Origin: Paenibacillus sp. FSL H7-0331
Lineage (GTDB): Bacteria; Bacillota; Bacilli; Paenibacillales; NBRC-103111
Length of the DNA stretch: 64,000 bases
Direction: 5' to 3'
NCBI RefSeq assembly: GCF_001956045.1
Contig: NZ_MRTH01000009.1
Location: 62,001-126,000 of the forward strand
Shown in pieces: positions 17,049-25,816 of the stretch; position 1 is the first letter of the stretch, and each line of letters starts with the position of its first letter. Under the pieces are notes generated by a model, which was given only the letters and a program-made list of their open reading frames with translations, did not search any database and had not been told where the DNA came from. A program made the position numbers and the translations under genes.

Positions 17049-18623
17049 ATGAACAAACGGCAATGGTATACAAGCTTAAAGAGTGTCGGCCCTGTTCTCG
17101 TGGCAACAAGCTTGTTAGTCGGATGCAGCGGAGGGAATGCAGCAAGCAGCAAAGGAACAGAGACAACTCCGGCAGCCAAGAGCACACAGCAGACGAGTAC
17201 TCCACCGAAGGAGCAGCCCAAAGAACCGAAAAAGATCAGTTTGATGATGGTCTATTATTTTGCTGAGCCTCCGAAAAAAGACAATATTATGGTGCAGAAG
17301 ATTGAAGAAATGACAAACACCAAGCTGGATATAACCTGGGTTCCCAATTCCGCTTACGATAATAAAGTGAATGCAACGATTGCTTCGGGTTCACTTCCAA
17401 TGGTGATGAATGTTCAGAATAACAAGCTCTCCACCATCTTATCGGGGGTGCGATCCGGGATGTTTTGGGAAGTTGGCCCTCTTTTAAAGGATTATCCGAA
17501 TTTAAAAGGCTTGTACAATGAGCAAACGACTTACAACGCGTCTATAGACGGCAAGCTGTATGGTATGCCGCATCAGCGCCCGCTTGGTTTACAAATGCTT
17601 CTCTATCGTAAGGACTGGCTCGATAATTTGGGGATGAAGCCGCCAGAAACCATAGATGATGTGTATCAGATGGCCAAAGCCTTTACGGAGAAGGATCCGG
17701 ATAAAAACGGCAAAAAGGATACGTACGGACTGGTAGAATTCATGCCCAAGCTGCTCAGTCAGCAAGGTTTTGGCAATGCACTTGCCTGGTTTGGAGCTCC
17801 TAACGGTTATGGGGTGAAGGATGGGAAGCTGTTCCCTGACTTTACAACAGACGAATATTTGGAAGCGATGAAATTTTACCGCAAAATGTTCAGTGAAAAG
17901 CTGATGAATCAGGACTTCGCAGCAATTCAGCAGGGGCAGGCATGGGATGGAATCGCAAAAGAAAAAGCGGGAATGTACCCGGCTGTTGTCGCTCATGCTA
18001 CCATTCCAAACTGGACTGCATTGTATCAGGCGAATCCGAATGCCAAGCTTGATTTCGTTACACGAATCAAAGGGCCGAAGGGGGAGAGAGTGTTCGCCTC
18101 CAATGGGTTTAATGGCATGTATATGTTCCCCAAATCCAGTATCAAAACGGAAGCTGAATTAAAGGATACGCTTGAATTTATTAATAAGCTATCCGATCCA
18201 AAGCTGGAGCAGTTGCTAGTTAATGGTATTGAAGGACGGCATTATAAAATGGAAACCGGCAAGCCAGTACGCTTGGATCAAAAATTGTACGACGATGAAG
18301 TGACGTCTGTTATTGAGCTTCTGATTACAGACTGGAAGCCCAAGCTGATGACCGGTTCGCCGATGGATGAAAAAGTAAATAAAACGTATGTTGAAAATTC
18401 GTCTATAGCCGTAGCTAATCCGACACTGCCGCTCGTTTCGAATACACAGATCGAAAAGGGCAGCGAGCTGGACAAATTAGTCAATGACGCGCGTGTAAAG
18501 TATATTTACGGCGAGGTGGACGACGCCGGCTGGAAAAAGGCGATCGATCAATGGAGGAGCAACGGCGGAGACAAGGTCATTGAGGAATATAACGCGGAAT
18601 ATGCCAAATTTACGAAAAAATGA
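17049..18623 (+). CDS. Extracellular solute-binding lipoprotein (LplA-like)
   Basis: A 524-aa substrate-capture protein anchored by lipid. The signal peptide ends in a lipobox LVGC with Cys26. A Thr/Lys/Pro-rich tether (to about 60) is followed by the large two-lobe binding domain. The size and the sequence around YGMPHQRPLGLQMLLYRKDWL are typical of Paenibacillus LplA-type proteins, which bind oligosaccharides; the ligand cannot be read from sequence. A prominent stem-loop lies just after the stop, before the sulfatase. Confidence 0.9.
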   Translation: MNKRQWYTSLKSVGPVLVATSLLVGCSGGNAASSKGTETTPAAKSTQQTSTPPKEQPKEPKKISLMMVYYFAEPPKKDNIMVQKIEEMTNTKLDITWVPNSAYDNKVNATIASGSLPMVMNVQNNKLSTILSGVRSGMFWEVGPLLKDYPNLKGLYNEQTTYNASIDGKLYGMPHQRPLGLQMLLYRKDWLDNLGMKPPETIDDVYQMAKAFTEKDPDKNGKKDTYGLVEFMPKLLSQQGFGNALAWFGAPNGYGVKDGKLFPDFTTDEYLEAMKFYRKMFSEKLMNQDFAAIQQGQAWDGIAKEKAGMYPAVVAHATIPNWTALYQANPNAKLDFVTRIKGPKGERVFASNGFNGMYMFPKSSIKTEAELKDTLEFINKLSDPKLEQLLVNGIEGRHYKMETGKPVRLDQKLYDDEVTSVIELLITDWKPKLMTGSPMDEKVNKTYVENSSIAVANPTLPLVSNTQIEKGSELDKLVNDARVKYIYGEVDDAGWKKAIDQWRSNGGDKVIEEYNAEYAKFTKK

Positions 18624-18631
18624 TCTATCAG

Positions 18632-18697
18632 CTGGATGGCAATGTCAGATGAATAAACGGCATGGAGGCTGCATATTCATCTGACTCGTCAATCCAG
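18632..18697 (+). other. Intercistronic RNA stem-loop between lipoprotein and sulfatase
   Basis: CTGGAT (18632-18637) pairs with ATCCAG (18692-18697), and GTCAGATGAATA (18644-18655) pairs perfectly with TATTCATCTGAC (18674-18685). The two stems are joined by a symmetric 6x6 internal loop. No U-run follows, so it is not a standard terminator. It probably protects or tunes the ends of the polycistronic mRNA. Confidence 0.75.
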
Positions 18698-18715
18698 CGA
18701 GAAAGGAGCAGTAGG

Positions 18716-20179
18716 ATGGAAACCGGTAAGGTAACAGGGAAGAAACCCAATGTGATCCTGATTACTTCGGATCATCATCGTTGGGATTACATGGGCTGCG
18801 CAGGAGCAGTGGGCGTTAAGACTCCGAATTTGGACCTTCTGGCGGCACGCGGTACCCTCATTACACGGACTTATTGCAATGCACCGCTCTGTGTACCATC
18901 AAGAATAGCTATAACATCAGGGAGGTACCCGATGAATACCGGCTGCTTTACGAACCGGCATCCGATACATCCCCATACACCTACATTTCTACACGCATTA
19001 CGTGGAAATGGCTATCATACAGCGATGATAGGCAAGCTGCATCATCATGTTCATGTATGGGATGGTGATTTTATCGCCCATGAAGCAGATATTCATCAGC
19101 TCGGATTTGAGCATGTACATGAAACATCGGGCAAAATGGGCAGCGGCAGCATCGGATGCGAATGCCAGTATACCCGTTTTTTGAGAGAACAGGGCTTGCT
19201 GGAAGCTTACCGGAGCTGGACCGGTCGGTTTCGGCAAGGGAATGCAACGATGCTGCCTAATGAAGCATGGCCTTGGGATCAGAAATATACCCAGGATGCC
19301 TATATCGCTCGAAAAGCCAGTGAATTTCTCTTGCAGGTGTCGCCGGACAAACCTTTTTACCTGCATCTTGGATTCGTGGGACCCCATGATCCTTATGATG
19401 CACCACAGTCCTACAGGAATTTGTATGACAATGAGAAAGCAGGAATGCCGGAGGAACACATTCCAGCAGCGCCATTGACGAATGTTCAGCGTATGGAGTA
19501 TAACAAGCTGCTTGCTTATAAGGCTTGCATTACAGAAGTAGACAGCCAGATCGGACGTGTGTTGGATACCCTCAAAGCGAGCGGATTGCAAGACGATACG
19601 GTCATCCTGTATACATCAGACCATGGAGATAATGCAGGGGATCATGGGATGTGGGGGAAAATCAATTTGTATGAAGGTTCTGTTCATGTGCCTTTTATTG
19701 CTGCTGGTCCTGGAATCGGGCAAGGTGTAGTCAGTGATGCGATTGTTGAGCTTATCGATATTGGTCAAACCGTGTGCAATTTTACCGGTTGTGAGAGCCA
19801 TCATTACGATCAAGGCAAAAGTATGATGCCACTGCTGCTTGGGACTACACAGCAGCACCGTAAGGATGCTTTCTGTGAGATGGGCAGCGATAAGATGCTA
19901 TATGACGGCAGATACAAGCTGATGTATGGCGATTTAACACGAGATACTCGTACAGAGCTGCAGGCAGCCCCCTATCATGGGCCAGCCTTTGGTAGGCCTG
20001 TAAACCTGCCGCCTGACCGGATCTCTCTATATGATTTATTGAAAGATCCGTACGAACAGCACAATCTGGCAGATGATCCCGTTTATCACGAGATATTGGC
20101 GGAGATGAAGGAGAAGCTGCTGATCAGACTGCTCTGCAATATGCAGGCAGTTCCCGATGATGTCGGGAGTGTCCTATAA
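18716..20179 (+). CDS. Cys-type (formylglycine) sulfatase, S1 family
   Basis: A 487-aa hydrolase removing sulfate esters, probably from a glycan. The signature CVPSR has Cys59, the residue converted to formylglycine. N-terminal SDHHRWDYMG and later TSDHGDNAGDHGMWGK carry the expected metal ligands. There is no signal peptide, so it should act in the cytoplasm on imported sugar. Start at 18716 with AAAGGAG 7 nt before; an in-frame extension from 18662 has no homology. It follows the importer lipoprotein and precedes a glycosidase-like gene. No maturase gene (FGE or anSME) is in the window. Confidence 0.9.
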   Translation: METGKVTGKKPNVILITSDHHRWDYMGCAGAVGVKTPNLDLLAARGTLITRTYCNAPLCVPSRIAITSGRYPMNTGCFTNRHPIHPHTPTFLHALRGNGYHTAMIGKLHHHVHVWDGDFIAHEADIHQLGFEHVHETSGKMGSGSIGCECQYTRFLREQGLLEAYRSWTGRFRQGNATMLPNEAWPWDQKYTQDAYIARKASEFLLQVSPDKPFYLHLGFVGPHDPYDAPQSYRNLYDNEKAGMPEEHIPAAPLTNVQRMEYNKLLAYKACITEVDSQIGRVLDTLKASGLQDDTVILYTSDHGDNAGDHGMWGKINLYEGSVHVPFIAAGPGIGQGVVSDAIVELIDIGQTVCNFTGCESHHYDQGKSMMPLLLGTTQQHRKDAFCEMGSDKMLYDGRYKLMYGDLTRDTRTELQAAPYHGPAFGRPVNLPPDRISLYDLLKDPYEQHNLADDPVYHEILAEMKEKLLIRLLCNMQAVPDDVGSVL

Positions 20180-20184
20180 AGCTT

Positions 20185-20205
20185 GTTCAAAAAGTAGACT
20201 TGTGA
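20185..20205 (+). repeat. Short motif shared with 40114-40134
   Basis: Begins GTTCAAAAAG and ends ACTTGTGA. It matches the reverse complement of 40114-40134 at 17 of 21 positions. Intergenic, directly after the sulfatase stop. Possibly a dispersed short repeat. Confidence 0.4.
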
Positions 20206-20245
20206 GCATACACTATTAGGTTATTAAGGAGAGGTGAACATACAA

Positions 20246-22270
20246 TTGAAGGATAATTGGTTCAGCAGTCATATACGACAAGTGCATGTCGATTTTCATA
20301 TGCCGGAATTTCCTTACGACGCCATTAACGATTTTGATGCTGAATCCTTTGTGGCTGAATTTGTCCGGGCAAAAGTCAATGTCGTCGGCATTTTCACGAA
20401 ATGCCATTTCGGCAATGCTTTCTATGACAATACGGTAGGTCACAAGCATAGCGGGCTTAAGCAAGACTTTTTCGGAGAAGTCCTGGAGGAGGCCCACAAG
20501 CACGGTATTAAAGTGATCGCTTATTATTCATTAGGTACGGATGCTTACACAGTAGAGCACAATCCAGATTGGTACCAGATTGATAAGGATGGCAGCAAAC
20601 GCGGAGGTAAAGGAACGGTGTGGGAGCTTCCTTGCATCAACAGTCCTTACCGCGAAGAGCTTGTGATCCCACAGCTGAAGGAAATTACAGCCAAATATGC
20701 GATGGACGGTTATTTGCTCGATATTCCATATTTATGGGACCATCATTGCTTCTGCCGCTACTGCAAAAGCAGATTTGTACAGGAATACAAATTAGAGCTG
20801 ACACCTGAACTGCTTGCATCCAATCCCAAATTGGTCAATGGGTTTGCGAAGCAGTCCGCCGCTCGCTGCATGCAGGAAATTTATGATGTTGTGAAGTCGA
20901 TACGTCCGGAAGTCCTCGTTAACTGTAACGGGGCCTGGAAAATGGGTGAGCCAGCGGAAATTAATGCAACAAGCGATTATGGCCTCTGGGAATCCCAGCC
21001 TGCCTCAGGAACGTTTCTATGCCATTCCATTCGTTCCCGCTTTGTACGCAACCTTCCAGTACCTGTACAAGTGATGACAGTGCGTTTTACCGAGGGATGG
21101 GGGCTGATGAGCTGCAAAACAGCCGAGCAGCTGAAATATGAGTTTGCTGCAATCATGGCTAACGGCGGTGTTATCAACGTTGGTGATCAGGTGCTGCCAA
21201 GCGGAAGGCTGCAGAGTGGTGTATACGATATTATCGGGGAAGCATTCTCATTCGTTGAGGAGAGAGAGCACCTGTGCATAGGTTCCAGCGCCCATAAACA
21301 TATAGCCCTCATCGGTAATTTTACAGAGAACTGGTATTTCGAACAGGGAGAAGCGGCTACGATGGGTGCAGCCAAAATGCTGATCGAAGGCCATCACCAG
21401 TTTGATATCTACTTCAATAACGATTTTCCGGATTTATCGGATTATCAAGTCGTTGTCCTTCCCGAAACAGTGCGACTGAATGAGCTATCGGCAGCTAAAA
21501 TAGCTGAATTCGTTCGTAACGGAGGGCTGCTGCTGGCAGCTGGGGAAGCTAGCTTGACCGGAGGGGAAACCACGCCCAACTTCATGATGGCAGAAGTGCT
21601 TGGAGTGGACTATTTGGACAGAACACCTTATCCATTTGCTTATATGACCCAGAATGATGAGCTGTGGGCAGGTACCGCATCGATTCCCCAGCTAGTGGAA
21701 GAACCGTTTCTCAAGGTGAAGCTATCCACGGCAGAAGCTTTAAGCTACGTACAGTGGCCATTAACCGTTCCGGCACCTCAAAGAGCGTTTCGGCACCCGA
21801 TTCCGCCTGCGGGCAGGGTCAGCGATTTTCCGGCGATTACCGCTAACCGTTTTGGACAGGGAACGGCTTTGTATGTAGCTGCTCCGATTTTTAAAGCGTA
21901 TTGGAACAACAACCATTTTTGGCTGCGGCGAATTATGAATAACTTGTTGAACAAATATGATAGATCTAAACCTTTTAGGGTAGAAGCGCCGACCACCGTG
22001 GAAGCTAATATGATGGAGAAGGATGGGGTCCGCTATCTTCATTTGATCAATTTTCATAACGGTCACACAGGCAACCGCAAGCAAGCTTTGTATGATCCTA
22101 TTGAATCCATTACTCCTGTGCATGATATTAAAGTCACGTTCCACAGCTCTGGAATTACAGAAGTTGTGCAGCAGCCGGAAGGGCACGTGTTGGTATTGAG
22201 AACAGCAGATAAGGGATATGAAGTGACAGTTCCCAGGCTGCATATTCACAGTGTGTTGGAAATCCGCTGA
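20246..22270 (+). CDS. Putative glycoside hydrolase (GHL6-like) with GH42-type trimerisation domain
   Basis: A protein of about 674 aa. The N-terminal TIM-barrel-like half contains IKVIAYYSLG, MDGYLLDIPYLW with a candidate catalytic Asp, and a Cys cluster CFCRYCKSRF seen in hypothetical glycosyl hydrolase family 6 (GHL6). The middle (about 345-570) resembles the class-I-glutamine-amidotransferase-like trimerisation domain of GH42 beta-galactosidases (VVVLPETVRLNEL, FVRNGGLLLAAGEASL). There is no signal peptide. The TTG at 20246 is preferred (GGAGAGG about 10 nt upstream) to a GTG at 20234 that overlaps the SD. Partnership with the sulfatase suggests a sulfated sugar substrate. Substrate unknown. 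Confidence 0.75.
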   Translation: MKDNWFSSHIRQVHVDFHMPEFPYDAINDFDAESFVAEFVRAKVNVVGIFTKCHFGNAFYDNTVGHKHSGLKQDFFGEVLEEAHKHGIKVIAYYSLGTDAYTVEHNPDWYQIDKDGSKRGGKGTVWELPCINSPYREELVIPQLKEITAKYAMDGYLLDIPYLWDHHCFCRYCKSRFVQEYKLELTPELLASNPKLVNGFAKQSAARCMQEIYDVVKSIRPEVLVNCNGAWKMGEPAEINATSDYGLWESQPASGTFLCHSIRSRFVRNLPVPVQVMTVRFTEGWGLMSCKTAEQLKYEFAAIMANGGVINVGDQVLPSGRLQSGVYDIIGEAFSFVEEREHLCIGSSAHKHIALIGNFTENWYFEQGEAATMGAAKMLIEGHHQFDIYFNNDFPDLSDYQVVVLPETVRLNELSAAKIAEFVRNGGLLLAAGEASLTGGETTPNFMMAEVLGVDYLDRTPYPFAYMTQNDELWAGTASIPQLVEEPFLKVKLSTAEALSYVQWPLTVPAPQRAFRHPIPPAGRVSDFPAITANRFGQGTALYVAAPIFKAYWNNNHFWLRRIMNNLLNKYDRSKPFRVEAPTTVEANMMEKDGVRYLHLINFHNGHTGNRKQALYDPIESITPVHDIKVTFHSSGITEVVQQPEGHVLVLRTADKGYEVTVPRLHIHSVLEIR

Positions 22271-22292
22271 TCAGCTTATCAAAGACATAACA

Positions 22293-22338
22293 AAAAGGCA
22301 GCTTTTGCAGAGATGGTGATCTGCAAAAGCTGCCTTTT
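22293..22338. terminator. Bidirectional terminator between the two sugar operons
   Basis: A perfect 19-bp stem beginning AAAAGGCAGCTTTTG, 8-nt loop, ending in TTTT on either strand. It separates convergent operons. Confidence 0.92.
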
Positions 22339-22374
22339 GGTATATTAATTCGTTCCAATCTCAGCCTATCCGTA

Positions 22375-23214
22375 TTAACCTTTGATGCCCGTAGTGGAGA
22401 TGCCCTCGACAAAATATTTTTGCGCGAAGAAGAATACGAGTATACAAGGGACCACAGCGACTACTGACATCGCGAGCACCTGATTCCAGGCTACACTGGT
22501 CGAATTATCAAGGGCCATACGCAGGCCGAGGGCCACGGTGAAATTTTTCACACTGGTAATATAGATCAGGGAGTTGAAGAAATCGTTCCACGTCCATATA
22601 AACTGAAAGATCGCCGCAGAAATCAAAGCAGGCATCGCCAGAGGGAGCAGAATACGAACCAGAATGACGAAGGAATTACAACCATCCATTTTGGCCGATT
22701 CATCCAGCTCCCTTGGCAGTCCGCGGAAAAATTGAATGATCATAAAGATGAAAAACGCACTGGTCGCCAGCATCGCTGGAACAATAAAAGGCAGGTAGCT
22801 GTTCAGCCAGCCAAGGTTTTTGAACAAAATATATTTGGGAATAATCACGACAGCATTTGGCAGCATGAGCGTAGAAATCATCAAGGAAAACAGTAGCTTC
22901 TTCAATGGAAAGTTAAATCTGGCAAAGCCGTAAGCAACGATGGTGCTGGAAATTACCGTAAAGATTACAGTTGGAATCACAAGCTTGAACGTGTTCATGA
23001 AGAACAGGCTGAACGAATATTGTCCAGAGCCTACCCAACCCTTTGTATAGCCGTCCCACAGGAACTGATTGGGCCAAAGGCTCAGCGAGCCGAATATTTC
23101 TTCGTTGGATTTAAAGGAAGCCGTGAACAGCCATATCAATGGATAAATCATAATGAGTCCGAATATGCACATCAACAGGAACGTAATCGAATTTCTAACC
23201 GATTCTGATTTCAT
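22375..23214 (-). CDS. Carbohydrate ABC transporter permease (MalG-like)
   Basis: A 279-aa six-helix permease of the MalG/CUT1 type. EAA loop DESAKMDGCNSFVILVRILL. Ends VEGISTTGIKG, typical for the family. Its ATG overlaps the stop of the MalF-like gene by 4 bp (ATGA), showing translational coupling. It is the last gene of the minus-strand importer operon. Confidence 0.92.
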   Translation of the reverse strand: MKSESVRNSITFLLMCIFGLIMIYPLIWLFTASFKSNEEIFGSLSLWPNQFLWDGYTKGWVGSGQYSFSLFFMNTFKLVIPTVIFTVISSTIVAYGFARFNFPLKKLLFSLMISTLMLPNAVVIIPKYILFKNLGWLNSYLPFIVPAMLATSAFFIFMIIQFFRGLPRELDESAKMDGCNSFVILVRILLPLAMPALISAAIFQFIWTWNDFFNSLIYITSVKNFTVALGLRMALDNSTSVAWNQVLAMSVVAVVPCILVFFFAQKYFVEGISTTGIKG

Positions 23215-24128
23215 CGTTTATCGCCTCCGTCTTCATAATGAGCCCATTGGGAGGACGATTTGAACACTAGTGCGGTGAAGAGCATAATGATGGCGAACAA
23301 TACCCAGGAAAGGGAAGAGGCATAACCCATTTTCAAAAATTTGAAGCCTTCATCGTACAGCTTCATTCCGAACAGATAGGTCGATTTTAAAGGGCCACCA
23401 TCCGGTAAAATGACAAAGGCACCGGTAAACTCCTGAAAAGCATTGACGATTTGCATGATCATGTTAAACAACAGGATCGGCGTTAGCAAGGGCAGGGTGA
23501 CGGAAAAAAACATCCTTACTTTGGAAGCTCCATCGACGCGGCCAACCTCATACAGCTCGCTTGGAACCTGTTTTAAACCGGCCAGGAACAGAACCATCGA
23601 TGAGCCAAACTGCCATACATTCAGCATGGAGATCGTGTACAGCGCGATATTCGGGTTACCTAGCCAATCTACACCAGGGATGTGGACCGTAGCCAGCATT
23701 TGGTTAACGATACCTTCCTTCATGAACAGGAATCTCCACAGAACGGCGATGGCCACGCTTCCCCCAAGAATCGAAGGTAAATAATAAACCGTTCGGAATA
23801 TATTGACGCTTCGCAGCTTCGCAGTCAAAACCACTGCAACAAACAAAGCGAATGCCAGCTTAGCAGGAACGGCAATCAACGCGTAGATAAGTGTTACTTT
23901 TAAGGATTGGTAAAACATGTCATCTTTGGTAAACATGTCAATGTAATTTTTCAGGCCAATAAATTTGGGCGGATTGATAAGATCAAACGATGTAAAGGAG
24001 TAATAAAAGGACATCATGAATGGATATAGCTCCAGGCATAGAAAGCCCAGCAACCATGGACTGATGTAAAGCAGGCCGATATATTGGTATTTTCTCTTTA
24101 TATGAACAGTAGGTTTCGTTGCTGCCAT
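23211..24128 (-). CDS. Carbohydrate ABC transporter permease (MalF-like)
   Basis: A 305-aa permease with six helices. The EAA loop EVGRVDGASKVRMFFSVTLP faces the ATPase. It sits between the binding protein (92 bp upstream) and the MalG-like partner (4-bp overlap). It belongs to the CUT1 class for di- or oligosaccharides. The transported sugar is unknown. Confidence 0.92.
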   Translation of the reverse strand: MAATKPTVHIKRKYQYIGLLYISPWLLGFLCLELYPFMMSFYYSFTSFDLINPPKFIGLKNYIDMFTKDDMFYQSLKVTLIYALIAVPAKLAFALFVAVVLTAKLRSVNIFRTVYYLPSILGGSVAIAVLWRFLFMKEGIVNQMLATVHIPGVDWLGNPNIALYTISMLNVWQFGSSMVLFLAGLKQVPSELYEVGRVDGASKVRMFFSVTLPLLTPILLFNMIMQIVNAFQEFTGAFVILPDGGPLKSTYLFGMKLYDEGFKFLKMGYASSLSWVLFAIIMLFTALVFKSSSQWAHYEDGGDKR

Positions 24129-24220
24129 TTCCTCACCCCGTACATGGTCTATTTGAAGTAGAAATGCCGCTGGTTGTCAGCGGCACTCTCTAAATGTGAC
24201 ATTGAAGCTGTATGTGACAG

Positions 24221-25555
24221 TTACTTTTTCAATTCTTTCAATTTGTCCGTATACCGCTTGATCAGCTCATCGGCTGCTTGAGCGGGTGTTATTTTGTCAA
24301 AAGCGACTTTTTGGATAATATCTTTGCCAATATCTCCAAGCTGTGAATTTTGCGTGATAGCATTATCGGGAACAGCCTGATTTTTAGCGGCAAGATCAAC
24401 AGCGTCAGCTACATTTTTGTCCAGCTTATTGGCTTCGACAATGGCTTTTTTGGCTGGTTCCAGTGCAGGCACAGCTCGAACATCGCCAAGAATTTTGGCA
24501 GCCTCGGTATCGCTCAACAGCCAGTTTGCGAACTTAAGAGCTTCTTCCTGACTCTTTGATTGCTTATTCACACTCAACACCATGGAAGGACGGATCACGG
24601 CAGCACCGGTTTTGGAATCCTTGAAGGCTGCTGGCAGTACGGATTGGATTTCTGTACCTTTTGGCAGTGTATCTTTGAATTTGATAACCTCACTGCTCCA
24701 ACCTTCGATAGCTACCATCTCCTGGTTAATCCATTTTGGATTCTGGTCGGTTTTACCGGAAAACAACTGGCTTTCGCCAAGCGGCTGGAATACGCCTGTT
24801 TTATACGCTTTTTGAATCCAATCAAAGGCTTCGGCTGCCTGTTCCTTGGTGAAGGCTAGGGTATAGTCATCCTTGACCATTGGACTATTGGTTCTTTGTC
24901 TGAGCATGGATGAGAACATAACCTGTACGACACCAAGATCGGAGTTCATCAGATACATTTTGCTATCCTTTTCGTGAAGCTTCTTACCTTCCTCCAGCAC
25001 GCTATCCCAGGTCCAGGCTTGATCGGCTTTAATGCCGAGCTTATCTGCCAGTGTTTTGTTGAAAACTAAGGTTCGCCCGTTCGTACCCATAGGCAAGCCG
25101 ATGATTTTGTTATTGTAGGTTGTGAAGTTTTTCAGGTAAGTAGCATCGAAGCCTTTGAGATCGAACGACTTTTGATTCGTTAAATCAAGCAGAAGCTCGC
25201 TGCCGCTGCCAAGCTCTGACAGCCAGGGTTGATCCAATTGGATCAGATCGGGTGCGGTGCCACCGGCCAACTGGGTTTTCATTTTTTGCTCGTAGCCGTC
25301 AAAACCGCCATATTCGGCTTCAATGGTCACATTCGGATTTTTCGTTTTGTACAAATTAATCGCTTCCAATGTTGCCTTGTGACGGGAATCGCTTCCCCAC
25401 CATGCAAATCTTAAAGTAATCGGTTTGCTGCTGTCGGTTTGACCTGCATCCTTGCCTTGAGATGAACTTGCTGTATCTGGTGTACAACCCACCATGCTAG
25501 CTGAGAGCAAGGATATAGCAACAGCCGAGCCCCATAATTTCTTCATATGATTCAT
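24221..25555 (-). CDS. Sugar-binding lipoprotein of ABC importer
   Basis: A 444-aa extracellular binding protein. Lipobox ASMVGC with Cys24, then a short Ser/Gln/Asp linker and a two-lobe SBP type 1 fold (ITLRFAWWGSDSRHKATLEA, cut at 20; GTAPDLIQLDQPWLSELG). First gene of the minus-strand importer, starting at ATG 25555 with GGGGATC as ribosome binding site; an internal Met4 is possible. It diverges from the two-component genes, which probably control it. No ATPase gene accompanies it. Confidence 0.92.
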   Translation of the reverse strand: MNHMKKLWGSAVAISLLSASMVGCTPDTASSSQGKDAGQTDSSKPITLRFAWWGSDSRHKATLEAINLYKTKNPNVTIEAEYGGFDGYEQKMKTQLAGGTAPDLIQLDQPWLSELGSGSELLLDLTNQKSFDLKGFDATYLKNFTTYNNKIIGLPMGTNGRTLVFNKTLADKLGIKADQAWTWDSVLEEGKKLHEKDSKMYLMNSDLGVVQVMFSSMLRQRTNSPMVKDDYTLAFTKEQAAEAFDWIQKAYKTGVFQPLGESQLFSGKTDQNPKWINQEMVAIEGWSSEVIKFKDTLPKGTEIQSVLPAAFKDSKTGAAVIRPSMVLSVNKQSKSQEEALKFANWLLSDTEAAKILGDVRAVPALEPAKKAIVEANKLDKNVADAVDLAAKNQAVPDNAITQNSQLGDIGKDIIQKVAFDKITPAQAADELIKRYTDKLKELKK

Positions 25556-25607
25556 TTTCTGATCCCCTTTGTGTTCGATTATTCAGCTTCAAGTAGTTAC
25601 AGGTCCT

Positions 25608-25636
25608 ATTATAGCAATGAGCTTGCCCGCTTTAAA
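25608..25636 (-). promoter_or_regulatory. sigma-A-like promoter of the minus-strand importer
   Basis: On the minus strand TTTAAA (25636-25631), 17-nt spacer, TATAAT (25613-25608). The weak -35 fits activator control by the divergent response regulator. Confidence 0.55.
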
Positions 25637-25742
25637 TCCATCTGATTTGATAAAAGGTTTGAATATTTGTCTATAATGTTGACGGAGGCAATTGGATTTG
25701 GGGTGCCTGATTTGCTATTAGTTTTCATTATTTGTTATCGTA

Positions 25743-25771
25743 TTGTTTGCAGTTCATCGTTCCTCTATAAT
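25743..25771 (+). promoter_or_regulatory. sigma-A-like promoter of the two-component operon
   Basis: TTGTTT (25743-25748), 17-nt spacer, TATAAT (25766-25771). The transcript would reach the response regulator SD (GAGGAGG) about 35 nt later. Confidence 0.6.
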
Positions 25772-25816
25772 AAACCCATCACAATTACCTATTAGAAAAG
25801 CACCGAGGAGGATCAC

